Shown: positions 1-6,025, numbered from the stretch's first letter. The stretch: 7,378 nucleotides of DNA from JBGOUV01 sp041477815 (GCA_041477815.1 JBGOUV010000357.1:1-7378); one strand, 5' to 3'. Translations and numbers: made by a program. Notes: generated by a model not told the origin, from the letters alone.

Positions 1-237
1 CCGCGTGGTGCTTCGCACCGGGGACGGCTTGGCAGGCTGCTCTGCGGGCGCGGCGACCGGTGGTGGTGGCGCTGCCAGCGGCGGTTGGGGTGCGGCCGGG
101 GCGGTCTGAGCCAGGGGGGCCGCAGCGCTCTCCTGCGCCTGCCCGGCAGCCACTTGCTGCGTCAGCCGGCGGACGGCGAATAACAGCACGCCGACCAAGA
201 CCACCAACCCGATGACCGCTATCTTCAGCCCCTTCAT
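1..237 (-). CDS. Pro/Ala-rich membrane-anchored protein, 5' part only
   Basis: This frame is open from an ATG at 237 to the window edge (79 codons seen) and is truncated at its C-terminal side. The protein begins MKGLKIAVIGLVVLVGVLLF, a short basic start followed by a hydrophobic segment at about residues 5-20. That segment would serve as a single N-terminal membrane anchor or uncleaved signal. After RRLTQQVAAGQAQE it becomes rich in proline and alanine to the edge, as in periplasmic spacer regions. The start is firmly set by a near-perfect Shine-Dalgarno six bases upstream. The gene follows the secreted Asp-box gene on the same strand after 107 bases and might be co-transcribed with it. I recognise no domain; an envelope protein whose functional domain lies beyond the edge is the safest reading. 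Low-complexity high-GC sequence could mimic coding, but the start signal and anchor argue that it is real. Confidence 0.72.
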   Translation of the reverse strand, partial: MKGLKIAVIGLVVLVGVLLFAVRRLTQQVAAGQAQESAAAPLAQTAPAAPQPPLAAPPPPVAAPAEQPAKPSPVRSTTR

Positions 238-242
238 GGATT

Positions 243-250
243 ACCTCCTT
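243..250 (-). promoter_or_regulatory. Strong Shine-Dalgarno for the 237 start
   Basis: Read on the minus strand this is AAGGAGGT, followed by TAATCC and the ATG at 237, a 6-base spacer. It is an almost complete anti-16S match and by far the strongest ribosome binding site in the window. It contrasts with the starts at 6010, 7222 and 7243, which have no usable one. Confidence 0.85.
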
Positions 251-291
251 TTGCAGCCAACCACGCCATCCGCTCCCTTACCGTCGCGGTT

Positions 292-321
292 CGGCGCCGG
301 CTAGCCCCTAGCCTTCTAGGG
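292..321. other. Cluster of small palindromes with three CTAG sites
   Basis: The gap between the stop at 345 and the start at 237 holds CGGCGCCG (292-299), GGCTAGCC (299-306) and a perfect 6-bp inverted repeat, CCCTAG / CTAGGG (306-311 and 316-321, 4-base loop). The repeat lies about 24 bases past the minus-strand stop codon, where a terminator could sit. There is no T-run after it on that strand, so an intrinsic terminator is not supported. A weak mRNA 3'-end hairpin or a protein-binding site is possible. Confidence 0.35.
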
Positions 322-344
322 ACGGCCCCCCGCAACCGCCAGTT

Positions 345-1148
345 TCACGGATTCTCAGGCGGCGGCTGGGGCGGCGCCACCGGCTCGGGATTCTTACATA
401 CTCCGACTTCCACGCGGAAGTCGGCCACCTGGCGCCAGGTTTCTCCTACCCGCCGCTCCACCTCGTAGGTCCGCAGCTTGGCGTCCTCCCGCAGCCGCCA
501 GTCCGACGCCCGCCGGACCGCCCACTTCGGTGTGATGGGGCGCGAGCTGGTCTCGCGGAGCATCCAGCTCATCCCCGCATTCAACGTCTCGTACATCTCA
601 AATCCCTCGGACGAGCGGTCGATCAGAGCCCAGCCGTGGTCCCGGCTGTCAAAGTAGAACTGCTGGAGCAGACCCTGGCGGCCCTCCTCGGTGAAGATGC
701 GCAACGGCTCCCAGGTCTGTCCGCCGTTGGTGGTCACCAGCAGGTAGGGGTCGTGGGGGAACTGGTCCTGCGGCTGCACCGCAATCCAGCCGTGCTGGTC
801 GTTGAGAAACTGGATCGACTCGAAGCCCGCGGCCGGAATGCGGGCCACCGGCTCCCGCCAGGTGGCGCCGGCGTCGTCGCTCCACAGCGCGATCGAGGAC
901 AGCGTGGCGGCCGGAGTGTGCAGGTTGCCCGCCAGCAGGATCTTGGGACTCACCGCCTCCACCGCCGTCAGTTCCATAAACACGCGGCAAGGCTCCTCGT
1001 TGGAGCACTGGATGTTGGCGGCCTCCAGCTCCGCCGCCCGGCAGGACAGCGGCACGCGCTGCTGGGCGGCCAGCACGGCGGCGGTCCCGCAAATTATCAA
1101 TAGTAGGCGAATGAGCGGCCTCCCCGGGGACCCGACACCTGATATCAT
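345..1148 (-). CDS. Secreted Asp-box / YCF48-like beta-propeller-type protein
   Basis: This is a 267-residue protein with a hydrophobic signal-like stretch at about residues 12-28 (IRLLLIICGTAAVLAA), so export is likely. Three Asp-box-type motifs follow: SDDAGATW (90-97), TTNGGQTW (139-146) and TLNAGMSW (188-195). Their tryptophans (97, 146, 195) are exactly 49 residues apart. HGW turns at 119-121 and 171-173 fall between them, as in YCF48/BNR-like repeats, and a weaker VGETW lies at 234-238. Such repeats form propeller blades; three or four are too few for a full ring, so it may be a partial propeller or assemble with another chain. Mature cysteines are C36, C48, C54 and C251; the tail is proline-rich. 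Family members include sialidases and photosystem assembly factors, but no catalytic residues show here, so no enzyme role is claimed. It is divergent from cdaA, 23 bases start to start. The start is uncertain: the only SD-like string (GAGGG) lies about 14 bases upstream. Confidence 0.82.
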   Translation of the reverse strand: MISGVGSPGRPLIRLLLIICGTAAVLAAQQRVPLSCRAAELEAANIQCSNEEPCRVFMELTAVEAVSPKILLAGNLHTPAATLSSIALWSDDAGATWREPVARIPAAGFESIQFLNDQHGWIAVQPQDQFPHDPYLLVTTNGGQTWEPLRIFTEEGRQGLLQQFYFDSRDHGWALIDRSSEGFEMYETLNAGMSWMLRETSSRPITPKWAVRRASDWRLREDAKLRTYEVERRVGETWRQVADFRVEVGVCKNPEPVAPPQPPPENP

Positions 1149-1162
1149 AAACCGAGGCAGGA
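1140..1162 (+). promoter_or_regulatory. Candidate extended -10 promoter and RBS for cdaA
   Basis: TGATATCAT (1140-1148) matches an extended -10 (TGn then TATCAT, five of six to TATAAT). No good -35 lies 17 bases upstream, which is usual for extended -10 promoters. Transcription would start near 1155, giving a short leader with CAGGA (1158-1162) nine bases before the ATG at 1172. The element overlaps the first codons of the divergent 345-1148 gene. It is a visual match only. Confidence 0.4.
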
Positions 1163-1171
1163 CCCTCGTTC

Positions 1172-2020
1172 ATGTTGTCCGGGCTTTTTTCATTGCTTAC
1201 CGCCCATCTGCCCAAGCTGACCACTACGGCGGCGGTCGATATCCTCTTGGTGGCCTACCTGATCTACCAGTTGCTGCTGGTGGTCCGGGGGACGCGGGCC
1301 GCCCACATCCTGCTGGGGCTGTCGCTGTTGGGGGTTCTCTATTGGGCCTCCCGGTGGCTGGGCTTTGAAACCTTGAACACCCTGATGGCCAACCTGATCC
1401 CCTACTCCATGCTGGCCATCCTGCTGGTGTTCCAGTCCGAGATCCGCCGCACCCTGGGACGGCTGGGGCGGCGGCCGTTCTTCCGGGGGACCCAGGTGGC
1501 GCGCGGCGAGGCCTACGACGACGTGCTGCTGGCCATCGCCCACTTGGCCGAGTCCCGCACCGGAGCGCTGATCGTGGTGGAGCGCGACATCGGGCTGCGG
1601 ACCTTCATCGAAAGCGGCGTGCCCCTGGAAGCGCGCCTTTCCTACGACCTGCTGCTGGCCATTTTCCATCCCGGGGGCCCGCTGCACGACGGGGCGGCCA
1701 TCATCCAGCAGGACCGCATCGCGGCCGCCGCCTGCTTTCTGCCCCTGACCACCAATCCGGCCCTGGCCAGCCAGCTCGGGACGCGCCACCGCGCCGCCAT
1801 CGGCGTCACCGAAGAGAGCGACTGCGTGGCCTTCGTGGTGTCCGAGGAGACCGGCCGCATCTCCATCGCCGCGGGCAGCAAGATCGAGCAGGGCGTGCCG
1901 GCCGAGGAGCTGCGGGAGCGGGTGGTCCGCTGGTTCGGGCGACCGGCCTCGCCAAGTCCCACCGCCCAGCCGGCGGTCGTCCGCGAGGCCGCTTGGGAGC
2001 CGGGAGAAATCGAGCGGTGA
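1172..2020 (+). CDS. cdaA: Diadenylate cyclase CdaA (c-di-AMP synthase)
   Basis: CdaA makes cyclic di-AMP from two ATP at the inner face of the membrane; the messenger controls potassium/osmolyte balance and cell-wall homeostasis in bacteria studied. The 282-residue protein matches the usual CdaA length (about 270-280). Three transmembrane helices are visible at about 19-38, 43-62 and 68-88, followed by a basic stretch and the DAC (DisA_N) domain at about 100-255. Both signature motifs are intact: DGA at 173-175 within GGPLHDGAAII, and RHR at 205-207 within LGTRHRAAIGV. The cyclase should therefore be active. The C-terminal 25 residues are Pro/Ala-rich and probably disordered. The ATG at 1172 has a CAGGA nine bases upstream. 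The stop overlaps the cdaR start by 4 bases, and glmM follows, the same order as the well-known Firmicutes operon. Identification is secure; regulation by CdaR and GlmM is inferred from those relatives. Confidence 0.96.
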   Translation: MLSGLFSLLTAHLPKLTTTAAVDILLVAYLIYQLLLVVRGTRAAHILLGLSLLGVLYWASRWLGFETLNTLMANLIPYSMLAILLVFQSEIRRTLGRLGRRPFFRGTQVARGEAYDDVLLAIAHLAESRTGALIVVERDIGLRTFIESGVPLEARLSYDLLLAIFHPGGPLHDGAAIIQQDRIAAAACFLPLTTNPALASQLGTRHRAAIGVTEESDCVAFVVSEETGRISIAAGSKIEQGVPAEELRERVVRWFGRPASPSPTAQPAVVREAAWEPGEIER

Positions 2021-2676
2021 AGAACCTGCTACAGAGTTACGTCCTGAACAACCTCGGCCTCAAGGTGCTGTCGCTGGCCGGCGCCGTGGTGCTGTGGGCC
2101 CTGGTAGGCGCCGAGCCGGACCTGGAAACGTCGATCAGCGTCCCCCTCGAGTTCCACAACATGCCCCAGGAGCTGGAGCTGGTCTCCGAGCAAACGCCCA
2201 ACGTCTACCTGATGGTGCGGGGGCCCTCGGGGAAGGTGCGCAACATCAACCGCTCGGAAGTGGCCGTAGTGCTGGACTTGTACAGAGTGCGGCAGGCGGG
2301 CGCGCAGACCTTCACGCTGGACACCTCGCAGGTCGTCCTGCCGCGCGGCGTCCGGCTGATACGAGCCATCCCCTCGCAGGTGCGTCTGAACTTCGAGAAG
2401 CGGCTCACCCGCGAGGTGCGGGTCCTGCCGCGCTTCACCGGGGCCTATATGACTGGCTACGGCGTAGCCAGCTATGCCATCGATCCGCCGATGTTGAAGG
2501 TGGTGGGTCCGGAGAGCCGGGTGGCGCTGCTCGATTATGTCACCACCGATCCTATCGACCTCAGCACTCTGGTCGGCACGGCCAGCTATCCGCGCAATGC
2601 CTATTTGGAAGATCCGCACCTGCGCTTCGAGAACCTGCAATCGGTGCGGGTCCACGTGGAGATGAAGAAGAAGTAA
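2017..2676 (+). CDS. cdaR: YbbR-domain regulator CdaR
   Basis: CdaR is a membrane-anchored extracytoplasmic protein that modulates CdaA activity in the species tested. I place the start at GTG 2017, inside the GTGA overlap with the cdaA stop, with GGGAG (2002-2006) ten bases upstream. A TTG at 1993 would add eight residues but has no comparable site. The 219-residue protein has one transmembrane helix at about 13-31 (GLKVLSLAGAVVLWALVGA). Two YbbR-like beta domains follow, at about 38-128 (SVPLEFHNMPQELEL onward) and 133-217 (VRVLPRFTGAYMTGYGV onward). The second contains LKVVGPESRVALLDYVTTDPI, typical of YbbR repeats. Bacillus CdaR has four such repeats, so this is a short version. The tail ends in EMKKK. 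It lies in the middle of the cdaA-glmM operon, and its TAA overlaps the glmM ATG by one base. Identification rests on domain style plus operon position. Confidence 0.92.
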   Translation: MKNLLQSYVLNNLGLKVLSLAGAVVLWALVGAEPDLETSISVPLEFHNMPQELELVSEQTPNVYLMVRGPSGKVRNINRSEVAVVLDLYRVRQAGAQTFTLDTSQVVLPRGVRLIRAIPSQVRLNFEKRLTREVRVLPRFTGAYMTGYGVASYAIDPPMLKVVGPESRVALLDYVTTDPIDLSTLVGTASYPRNAYLEDPHLRFENLQSVRVHVEMKKK

Positions 2677-3998
2677 TGGCCCGAGAGCTGTTTGGAACCG
2701 ACGGGATTCGGGGGGTGGCGGGCGAGCCGCCGCTGGATGACGGCACGGTATACGCCGCCGGGCGCGCCTTGGGAGAGTTGGTGGAGCAGCTCGATCCGCA
2801 TCCCGAAGTGGTGCTGGGAATGGATACCCGGGAGAGCAGCCCGCACCTGGCGCGCCTGATGGCCGCAGGCCTGGAGCGCGCCGGAGTGCCCGTCCGCTTC
2901 GCCGGCGTGATCCCCACGCCCGGCCTGGCGCGCCTCACCCACGCCGAACACTTCGTGGCCGGGGTGATGCTGTCGGCCTCCCACAACCCCTACCAGGACA
3001 ACGGGATCAAGATCTTCGCGCACTCCGGCTACAAGCTGCCCGACGAGCAGGAGGAACAGGTGGAGGAGGGGATCGGGCGTCTGCGCGGCGGCCGGGCGGC
3101 AGTCCGGGAACTGTCGATCGACCCCACCCTCGCCGACCGCTATATCGATTTTCTGGCCGGTTGCTGGGCCGGACCTCCGGGCTCGCCGCGGCTCAAACTG
3201 GTCGTCGACTGCGCCAACGGCGCCTCCTACCAGGTGGCGCCGCGCCTCTTTGAGCGCCTGGGTTTCGCCGCCGAGTTCGTCGGGAATCAGCCGGACGGCC
3301 GCAATATCAACCGGAACTGCGGCTCGCTCCACCTGGACGCCCTGCGTTGCCGGGTCCTCGAAACCAAGTCCGACCTGGGCGTGGCCTTCGACGGCGACGC
3401 CGACCGCGCCCTTTTCATCTCCGGCACGGGCCGCGAAATCAACGGGGACGCCGTGCTCTGGATGGCCGCCCGGCACTTGGCCACGCCCCTGGTCGTCTCG
3501 ACCACCATGGCCAACCTGGGCCTCGAGAAGGCTCTCGCGGGCGAGGGTATTGGTATGATTCGGACCCAGGTCGGCGACAAGTACGTCCTGGAAGAGATGC
3601 TGCGCCGGGACGCGGAGCTGGGAGGCGAGCAATCCGGACACGTGATTTTCCGCCGCTGGGCCACTACCGGCGACGGCCTCCTCACCGCCCTCAAGGTGCT
3701 GGAAATGGTCCTCGCCACCGGACGCACTCTGGACGAGCTGACCGCCGGCCTGCCCGTCTATCCCCAGATCATCCGCAACGTCCGGGTGAAAGGCCGCACC
3801 CCTCTCGAGCAAGTTCCGGCCGTGCACCAGGCGGTGCAGTGGGGCGAGCGCGAGCTGAACGGCCGCGGCCGCATTATCGTGCGTTACAGCGGCACCGAGT
3901 CGCTCATCCGGGTGATGGTGGAGGCCGAGACCGAGGAAGAAGTGGATCGCCACGCCACGCGCCTGGTCGACATCATCTCCGGCCAATTGGGAGCGTAG
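2676..3998 (+). CDS. glmM: Phosphoglucosamine mutase GlmM
   Basis: GlmM converts glucosamine-6-phosphate to glucosamine-1-phosphate, the precursor route to UDP-GlcNAc for peptidoglycan and, in Gram-negatives, lipid A. At 440 residues it is close to the family norm (about 445). All key loops are present: the FGTDGIRG start (6-13), the phosphoserine loop LSASHNP with S102 as the phosphorylated serine, the metal loop DGDADR (239-244), the sugar loop GGEQSGH (316-322) and the phosphate loop RYSGTES (403-409). The alanine after the reactive serine region and GGEQSGH favour GlmM over phosphomannomutase. The start is the ATG at 2676 inside TAATG, which overlaps the cdaR stop. The open frame extends upstream but only as a shadow of cdaR. 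No close strong Shine-Dalgarno is seen (GGAG at 2658-2661 is 14 bases away), so coupling to cdaR translation is likely. In Bacillus, Lactococcus and Staphylococcus, GlmM binds and inhibits CdaA. The 3' end overlaps a convergent gene by 26 bases. Confidence 0.97.
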   Translation: MARELFGTDGIRGVAGEPPLDDGTVYAAGRALGELVEQLDPHPEVVLGMDTRESSPHLARLMAAGLERAGVPVRFAGVIPTPGLARLTHAEHFVAGVMLSASHNPYQDNGIKIFAHSGYKLPDEQEEQVEEGIGRLRGGRAAVRELSIDPTLADRYIDFLAGCWAGPPGSPRLKLVVDCANGASYQVAPRLFERLGFAAEFVGNQPDGRNINRNCGSLHLDALRCRVLETKSDLGVAFDGDADRALFISGTGREINGDAVLWMAARHLATPLVVSTTMANLGLEKALAGEGIGMIRTQVGDKYVLEEMLRRDAELGGEQSGHVIFRRWATTGDGLLTALKVLEMVLATGRTLDELTAGLPVYPQIIRNVRVKGRTPLEQVPAVHQAVQWGERELNGRGRIIVRYSGTESLIRVMVEAETEEEVDRHATRLVDIISGQLGA

Positions 3999-4854
3999 GG
4001 AGCCGGCTGCGAATGTCGCGCCACGCCGCCGCAAAGTCCACCGGGCGCGACACCTGGTAGGATTTCCTCCGAGGGTAGTACACCAAAGTAGGTCCCAGCA
4101 CCAGCACGGCATCGTAGGGACCTTCCGCCAGCAGGCCGGACAGAACGTCCTGCTTCGCCAGCAGGCTCCGGTAATCCACCCGCACAAAGTCGGCTCGGCC
4201 CAGGGCGTCGCGCAGACCCCGGAAGTCCAGGCGCGGGGTGTCGTCCTGACGAAACACGATGCGCCGCTCGGCGGGCTGAAATGCCACCAGGCTCAGGCGG
4301 CCGAACCGCGGCTCGCGGGTGATCGCCCGAAGCATCGTCACCAGGTCCTCGATCACGTAGGGTGGAGCCAGTGGCAGCAGCACACGCAGGTGCAGCGAGC
4401 CCTCCCTGGCCACGGGGGCCTCCTCGTCCAGGTGCGCCGCCAGCTCGACGCCGCGCGGGGCTTGGGCGGAAACCTCCCAATGTGCCGAACAAACCCGTTC
4501 GCTCTGGTCGCGCAGCAGCCAGTCCACCTGGTATCTGCCCTCCCGCACCGCGAACCGGCCCTGGAGGACCAAGTCCTCGTTCGTGGGCGGAACGTCCACG
4601 CGATCGTTAAGGTAGACGGGATCGCCGGGGTGGTCGAGCGGGGTGATCCGGATCAGGAGGCGCAACCGGCCTGCCGGCAGGTCCTGCCGGGGGATCCGAA
4701 CCGTGTATCCGGCGTGGAGCCCCAAATCGAAGCCCAGCGCCGCCCGCGCCGGCGTCACCCGGCAGGGCAGATCCTGCCGCGCCTCCGCCGTCGCCAGCAC
4801 CGCCAGATCGCCCGGCAATTGTAAAAAGAGCACGAACAAAGCCAATTCCCCCAT
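3973..4854 (-). CDS. Uncharacterised, probably exported two-domain protein
   Basis: The 293-residue protein opens with a hydrophobic segment at about 4-22 (LALFVLFLQLPGDLAVLAT) ending at TAEA, a plausible but poor signal peptide because it lacks a basic start. No other in-frame ATG, GTG or TTG lies between the upstream TAATAA stops and this ATG. A TTG or GTG at codons 4-8 is a possible later start. Residues about 30-130 look like a beta-rich domain (GYTVRIP, LRLLIRITP, GRYQVDWLLRD, RVCSAHWEV). Residues about 155-285 alternate predicted strands and helices (LRVLLPLAPP, RLSLVAFQ, YDAVLVLGPTLVYY), resembling a VWA- or Rossmann-like fold without an obvious metal-site motif. I recall similar hypothetical proteins in Acidobacteriota but no assigned function. 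It lies 79 bases after the 6010-4934 gene on the same strand and converges on glmM with a 26-base overlap. Confidence 0.78.
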   Translation of the reverse strand: MGELALFVLFLQLPGDLAVLATAEARQDLPCRVTPARAALGFDLGLHAGYTVRIPRQDLPAGRLRLLIRITPLDHPGDPVYLNDRVDVPPTNEDLVLQGRFAVREGRYQVDWLLRDQSERVCSAHWEVSAQAPRGVELAAHLDEEAPVAREGSLHLRVLLPLAPPYVIEDLVTMLRAITREPRFGRLSLVAFQPAERRIVFRQDDTPRLDFRGLRDALGRADFVRVDYRSLLAKQDVLSGLLAEGPYDAVLVLGPTLVYYPRRKSYQVSRPVDFAAAWRDIRSRLPTLPIGRR

Positions 4855-4863
4855 AGCCCACCG

Positions 4864-4882
4864 CTCTCCCTTACTGGGAGAG
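4864..4882 (-). promoter_or_regulatory. Hairpin masking the likely RBS of the 4854 start
   Basis: On the minus strand CTCTCCC, AGTAA and GGGAGAG form a perfect 7-bp stem with a 5-base loop. The 3' arm contains GGAG (4869-4866), 11 bases before the ATG at 4854, so the best Shine-Dalgarno is paired in the stem. A weaker GGTGGG closer to the ATG is free. The structure may limit translation; the effect is inferred. Confidence 0.5.
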
Positions 4883-4907
4883 ATGGCGCTGGGGCGGGAA
4901 AGTAGCG

Positions 4908-4937
4908 ATAAAAGTTATTACTACGAACGATGCTCAA
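4908..4937 (-). promoter_or_regulatory. Weak sigma70-like promoter candidate
   Basis: On the minus strand TTGAGC (4937-4932), an 18-base spacer and TTTTAT (4913-4908) each match four of six consensus bases. The spacer is AT-rich against a GC-rich background. It would drive the 4854 gene with a leader of about 45 bases carrying the hairpin. The -35 overlaps the stop of the upstream gene. Read-through from that gene is an equally good explanation. Confidence 0.25.
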
Positions 4938-6010
4938 TCCGGGGGTTCTGGCGGGGGGGGCTTCTCTTCCGGCTTGGCGGCGGCGTCCGCCTCGAAGGCG
5001 ATGGAGGCGTCGGCGCTGAACTTGCGATACAAACGAAATTCGACCTCGTTGCGCGTCAATACCTTCGCTTCCCGCATCCGCACCGTGGCCCGGCGGGGCA
5101 GCAGGTAGTCCCGGCCGGCGATGCCGGTAAAGCCGTACTCCAGGGTGGAGCGGGCCTCGTTGATGGGGAAGTCATGCGGTATCCCCTCGGTGATCATGCT
5201 CAGGCGCAGGACCATGCTGGTGTCCTTGTCGACGTACAACAGGCCCGAGTAACCCGCAATGATGTCCTGCTGCTTCTGGTAGCTGATGTGCCAGTGGGAC
5301 CGCTCCTGCCGGACCCGAAACCGGAACACATACGTTTTGCGGCCGCCCACCGTGCTGTGGCGGTCCCAGGCGAACTCGGCCATGGTTTCCGGAGCCATCA
5401 TTTCCGCCAGCATGCTCCCGAACTCGCCGGTGGACGTGGCCCCGCCCAGCGACTCGTAGGAGCGGTTGGTGAGCTGCTCGTTGACGCTGATGACCTTGTA
5501 GTCCTCTTTCTGCTCGAAGTAGCTGAGCCGGGTCTTGATCTCGTCGTACTTGATCCAGTCCATCTCGAGGCCGGTGGGATCGACGTAGCGCCGGGTGAGT
5601 TGCAGGCAGATGAAGTCGGGCAGACGCTTGGTGTAGGACAGCGCGTAAGTGCGAGCCTCTTCGATGATGCGCTTCTGGTCTTCGGGCGAGGGGGGCGGCT
5701 CGACAACCTTTTCAGGGGCCGCGACCACCGGCGTCTGGACCGGCGCCGGCAGACCTTGGGAAGTCCTCTGGAGCTCCCGCAGGGCCTGCACCGCCTGGGG
5801 TCCGGCGCCCAACCCTTGCAACTCCTCGATCAGGCGGTCGCTTATCGAGAAGGTGAGCTTCTGGCGGCGCAGGTAGGTGGCGACTTCTTTGTCTTTCTGC
5901 TGCAGCTTCACCGAAGAATCGATCAGGCTGCGCAGTTGCTGCCAGGTGAGCGTGGACTGGGCCACCGCCAGCGCGGCACAGAAGAACGCCAGGGCCAGGC
6001 GAGACTTCAT
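4934..6010 (-). CDS. Secreted protein of unknown function with Pro-rich linker and tail
   Basis: The 358-residue protein has a clear Sec signal peptide, MKSRLALAFFCAALAVA, with cleavage likely after A17. A helical N-terminal region (about 20-83) contains SISDRLIEELQGLGAGPQAVQAL, a segment style I associate with acidobacterial exported proteins. A proline-rich linker (88-109) leads to a larger domain (about 112-340) starting RLPDFICLQLTRRYVDP. This domain continues with strand-rich sequence such as KTYVFRFRVRQE, GLLYVDKDTSMVLRL and STLEYGFTGIAGRDYLLP. That strand order resembles lipoprotein-carrier-like (LolA/DUF3108-type) folds, but this is only a style impression. The tail ends in a PPPP run encoded by a C8 tract (4953-4960). 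It starts 15 bases after the SelA-like gene stop on the same strand, so an operon is possible. It also has its own -10-like hexamer placed for a leaderless mRNA. AGAGG is only one base from the ATG, too close to serve well. Confidence 0.85.
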   Translation of the reverse strand: MKSRLALAFFCAALAVAQSTLTWQQLRSLIDSSVKLQQKDKEVATYLRRQKLTFSISDRLIEELQGLGAGPQAVQALRELQRTSQGLPAPVQTPVVAAPEKVVEPPPSPEDQKRIIEEARTYALSYTKRLPDFICLQLTRRYVDPTGLEMDWIKYDEIKTRLSYFEQKEDYKVISVNEQLTNRSYESLGGATSTGEFGSMLAEMMAPETMAEFAWDRHSTVGGRKTYVFRFRVRQERSHWHISYQKQQDIIAGYSGLLYVDKDTSMVLRLSMITEGIPHDFPINEARSTLEYGFTGIAGRDYLLPRRATVRMREAKVLTRNEVEFRLYRKFSADASIAFEADAAAKPEEKPPPPEPPD

Positions 6011-6022
6011 GCCTCTATTGTA
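6011..6022 (-). promoter_or_regulatory. Leaderless-type -10 upstream of the 6010 start
   Basis: On the minus strand TACAAT (6022-6017) is followed by six bases and the ATG at 6010. A start site about seven bases past the -10 would fall on the ATG itself, giving an mRNA without a leader. No -35 match is seen at 17 bases. The element lies wholly in the 15-base gap after the SelA-like stop codon. Confidence 0.45.
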
Positions 6023-6025
6023 TCG

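Noticed and set aside
1085..1095. Lipoprotein box at LIIC in the Asp-box protein
   Set aside because: The residue before the cysteine is isoleucine rather than Gly, Ala or Ser, and the hydrophobic stretch continues past it, so an ordinary signal peptide is more likely.
1121..1130. Perfect palindrome TCCCCGGGGA as an operator
   Set aside because: It lies in the coding region of the Asp-box gene and is all but one base pair G/C, so it is easily expected by chance at this composition. No second copy was noticed.
1185..1190. T6 run after GGGC as an intrinsic terminator or attenuator ahead of cdaA
   Set aside because: It lies in codons 5-6 of cdaA and is preceded only by a 4-bp GGAC/GTCC pairing with a long loop, too weak for a terminator.
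1993..2016. TTG at 1993 as the cdaR start
   Set aside because: The GTG at 2017 has GGGAG ten bases upstream and makes the typical overlapping GTGA junction. The added eight residues look like cdaA coding shadow.
2094..2675. Upstream extension of the glmM frame through cdaR
   Set aside because: The extra residues are a frame shadow of cdaR. FGTDGIRG, the normal GlmM N-terminus, begins five residues after the ATG at 2676.
2601..4187. A 528-codon minus-strand frame antisense to glmM
   Set aside because: It is a codon-bias shadow of glmM, whose catalytic loops are all present on the plus strand. No domain was seen in the antisense product.
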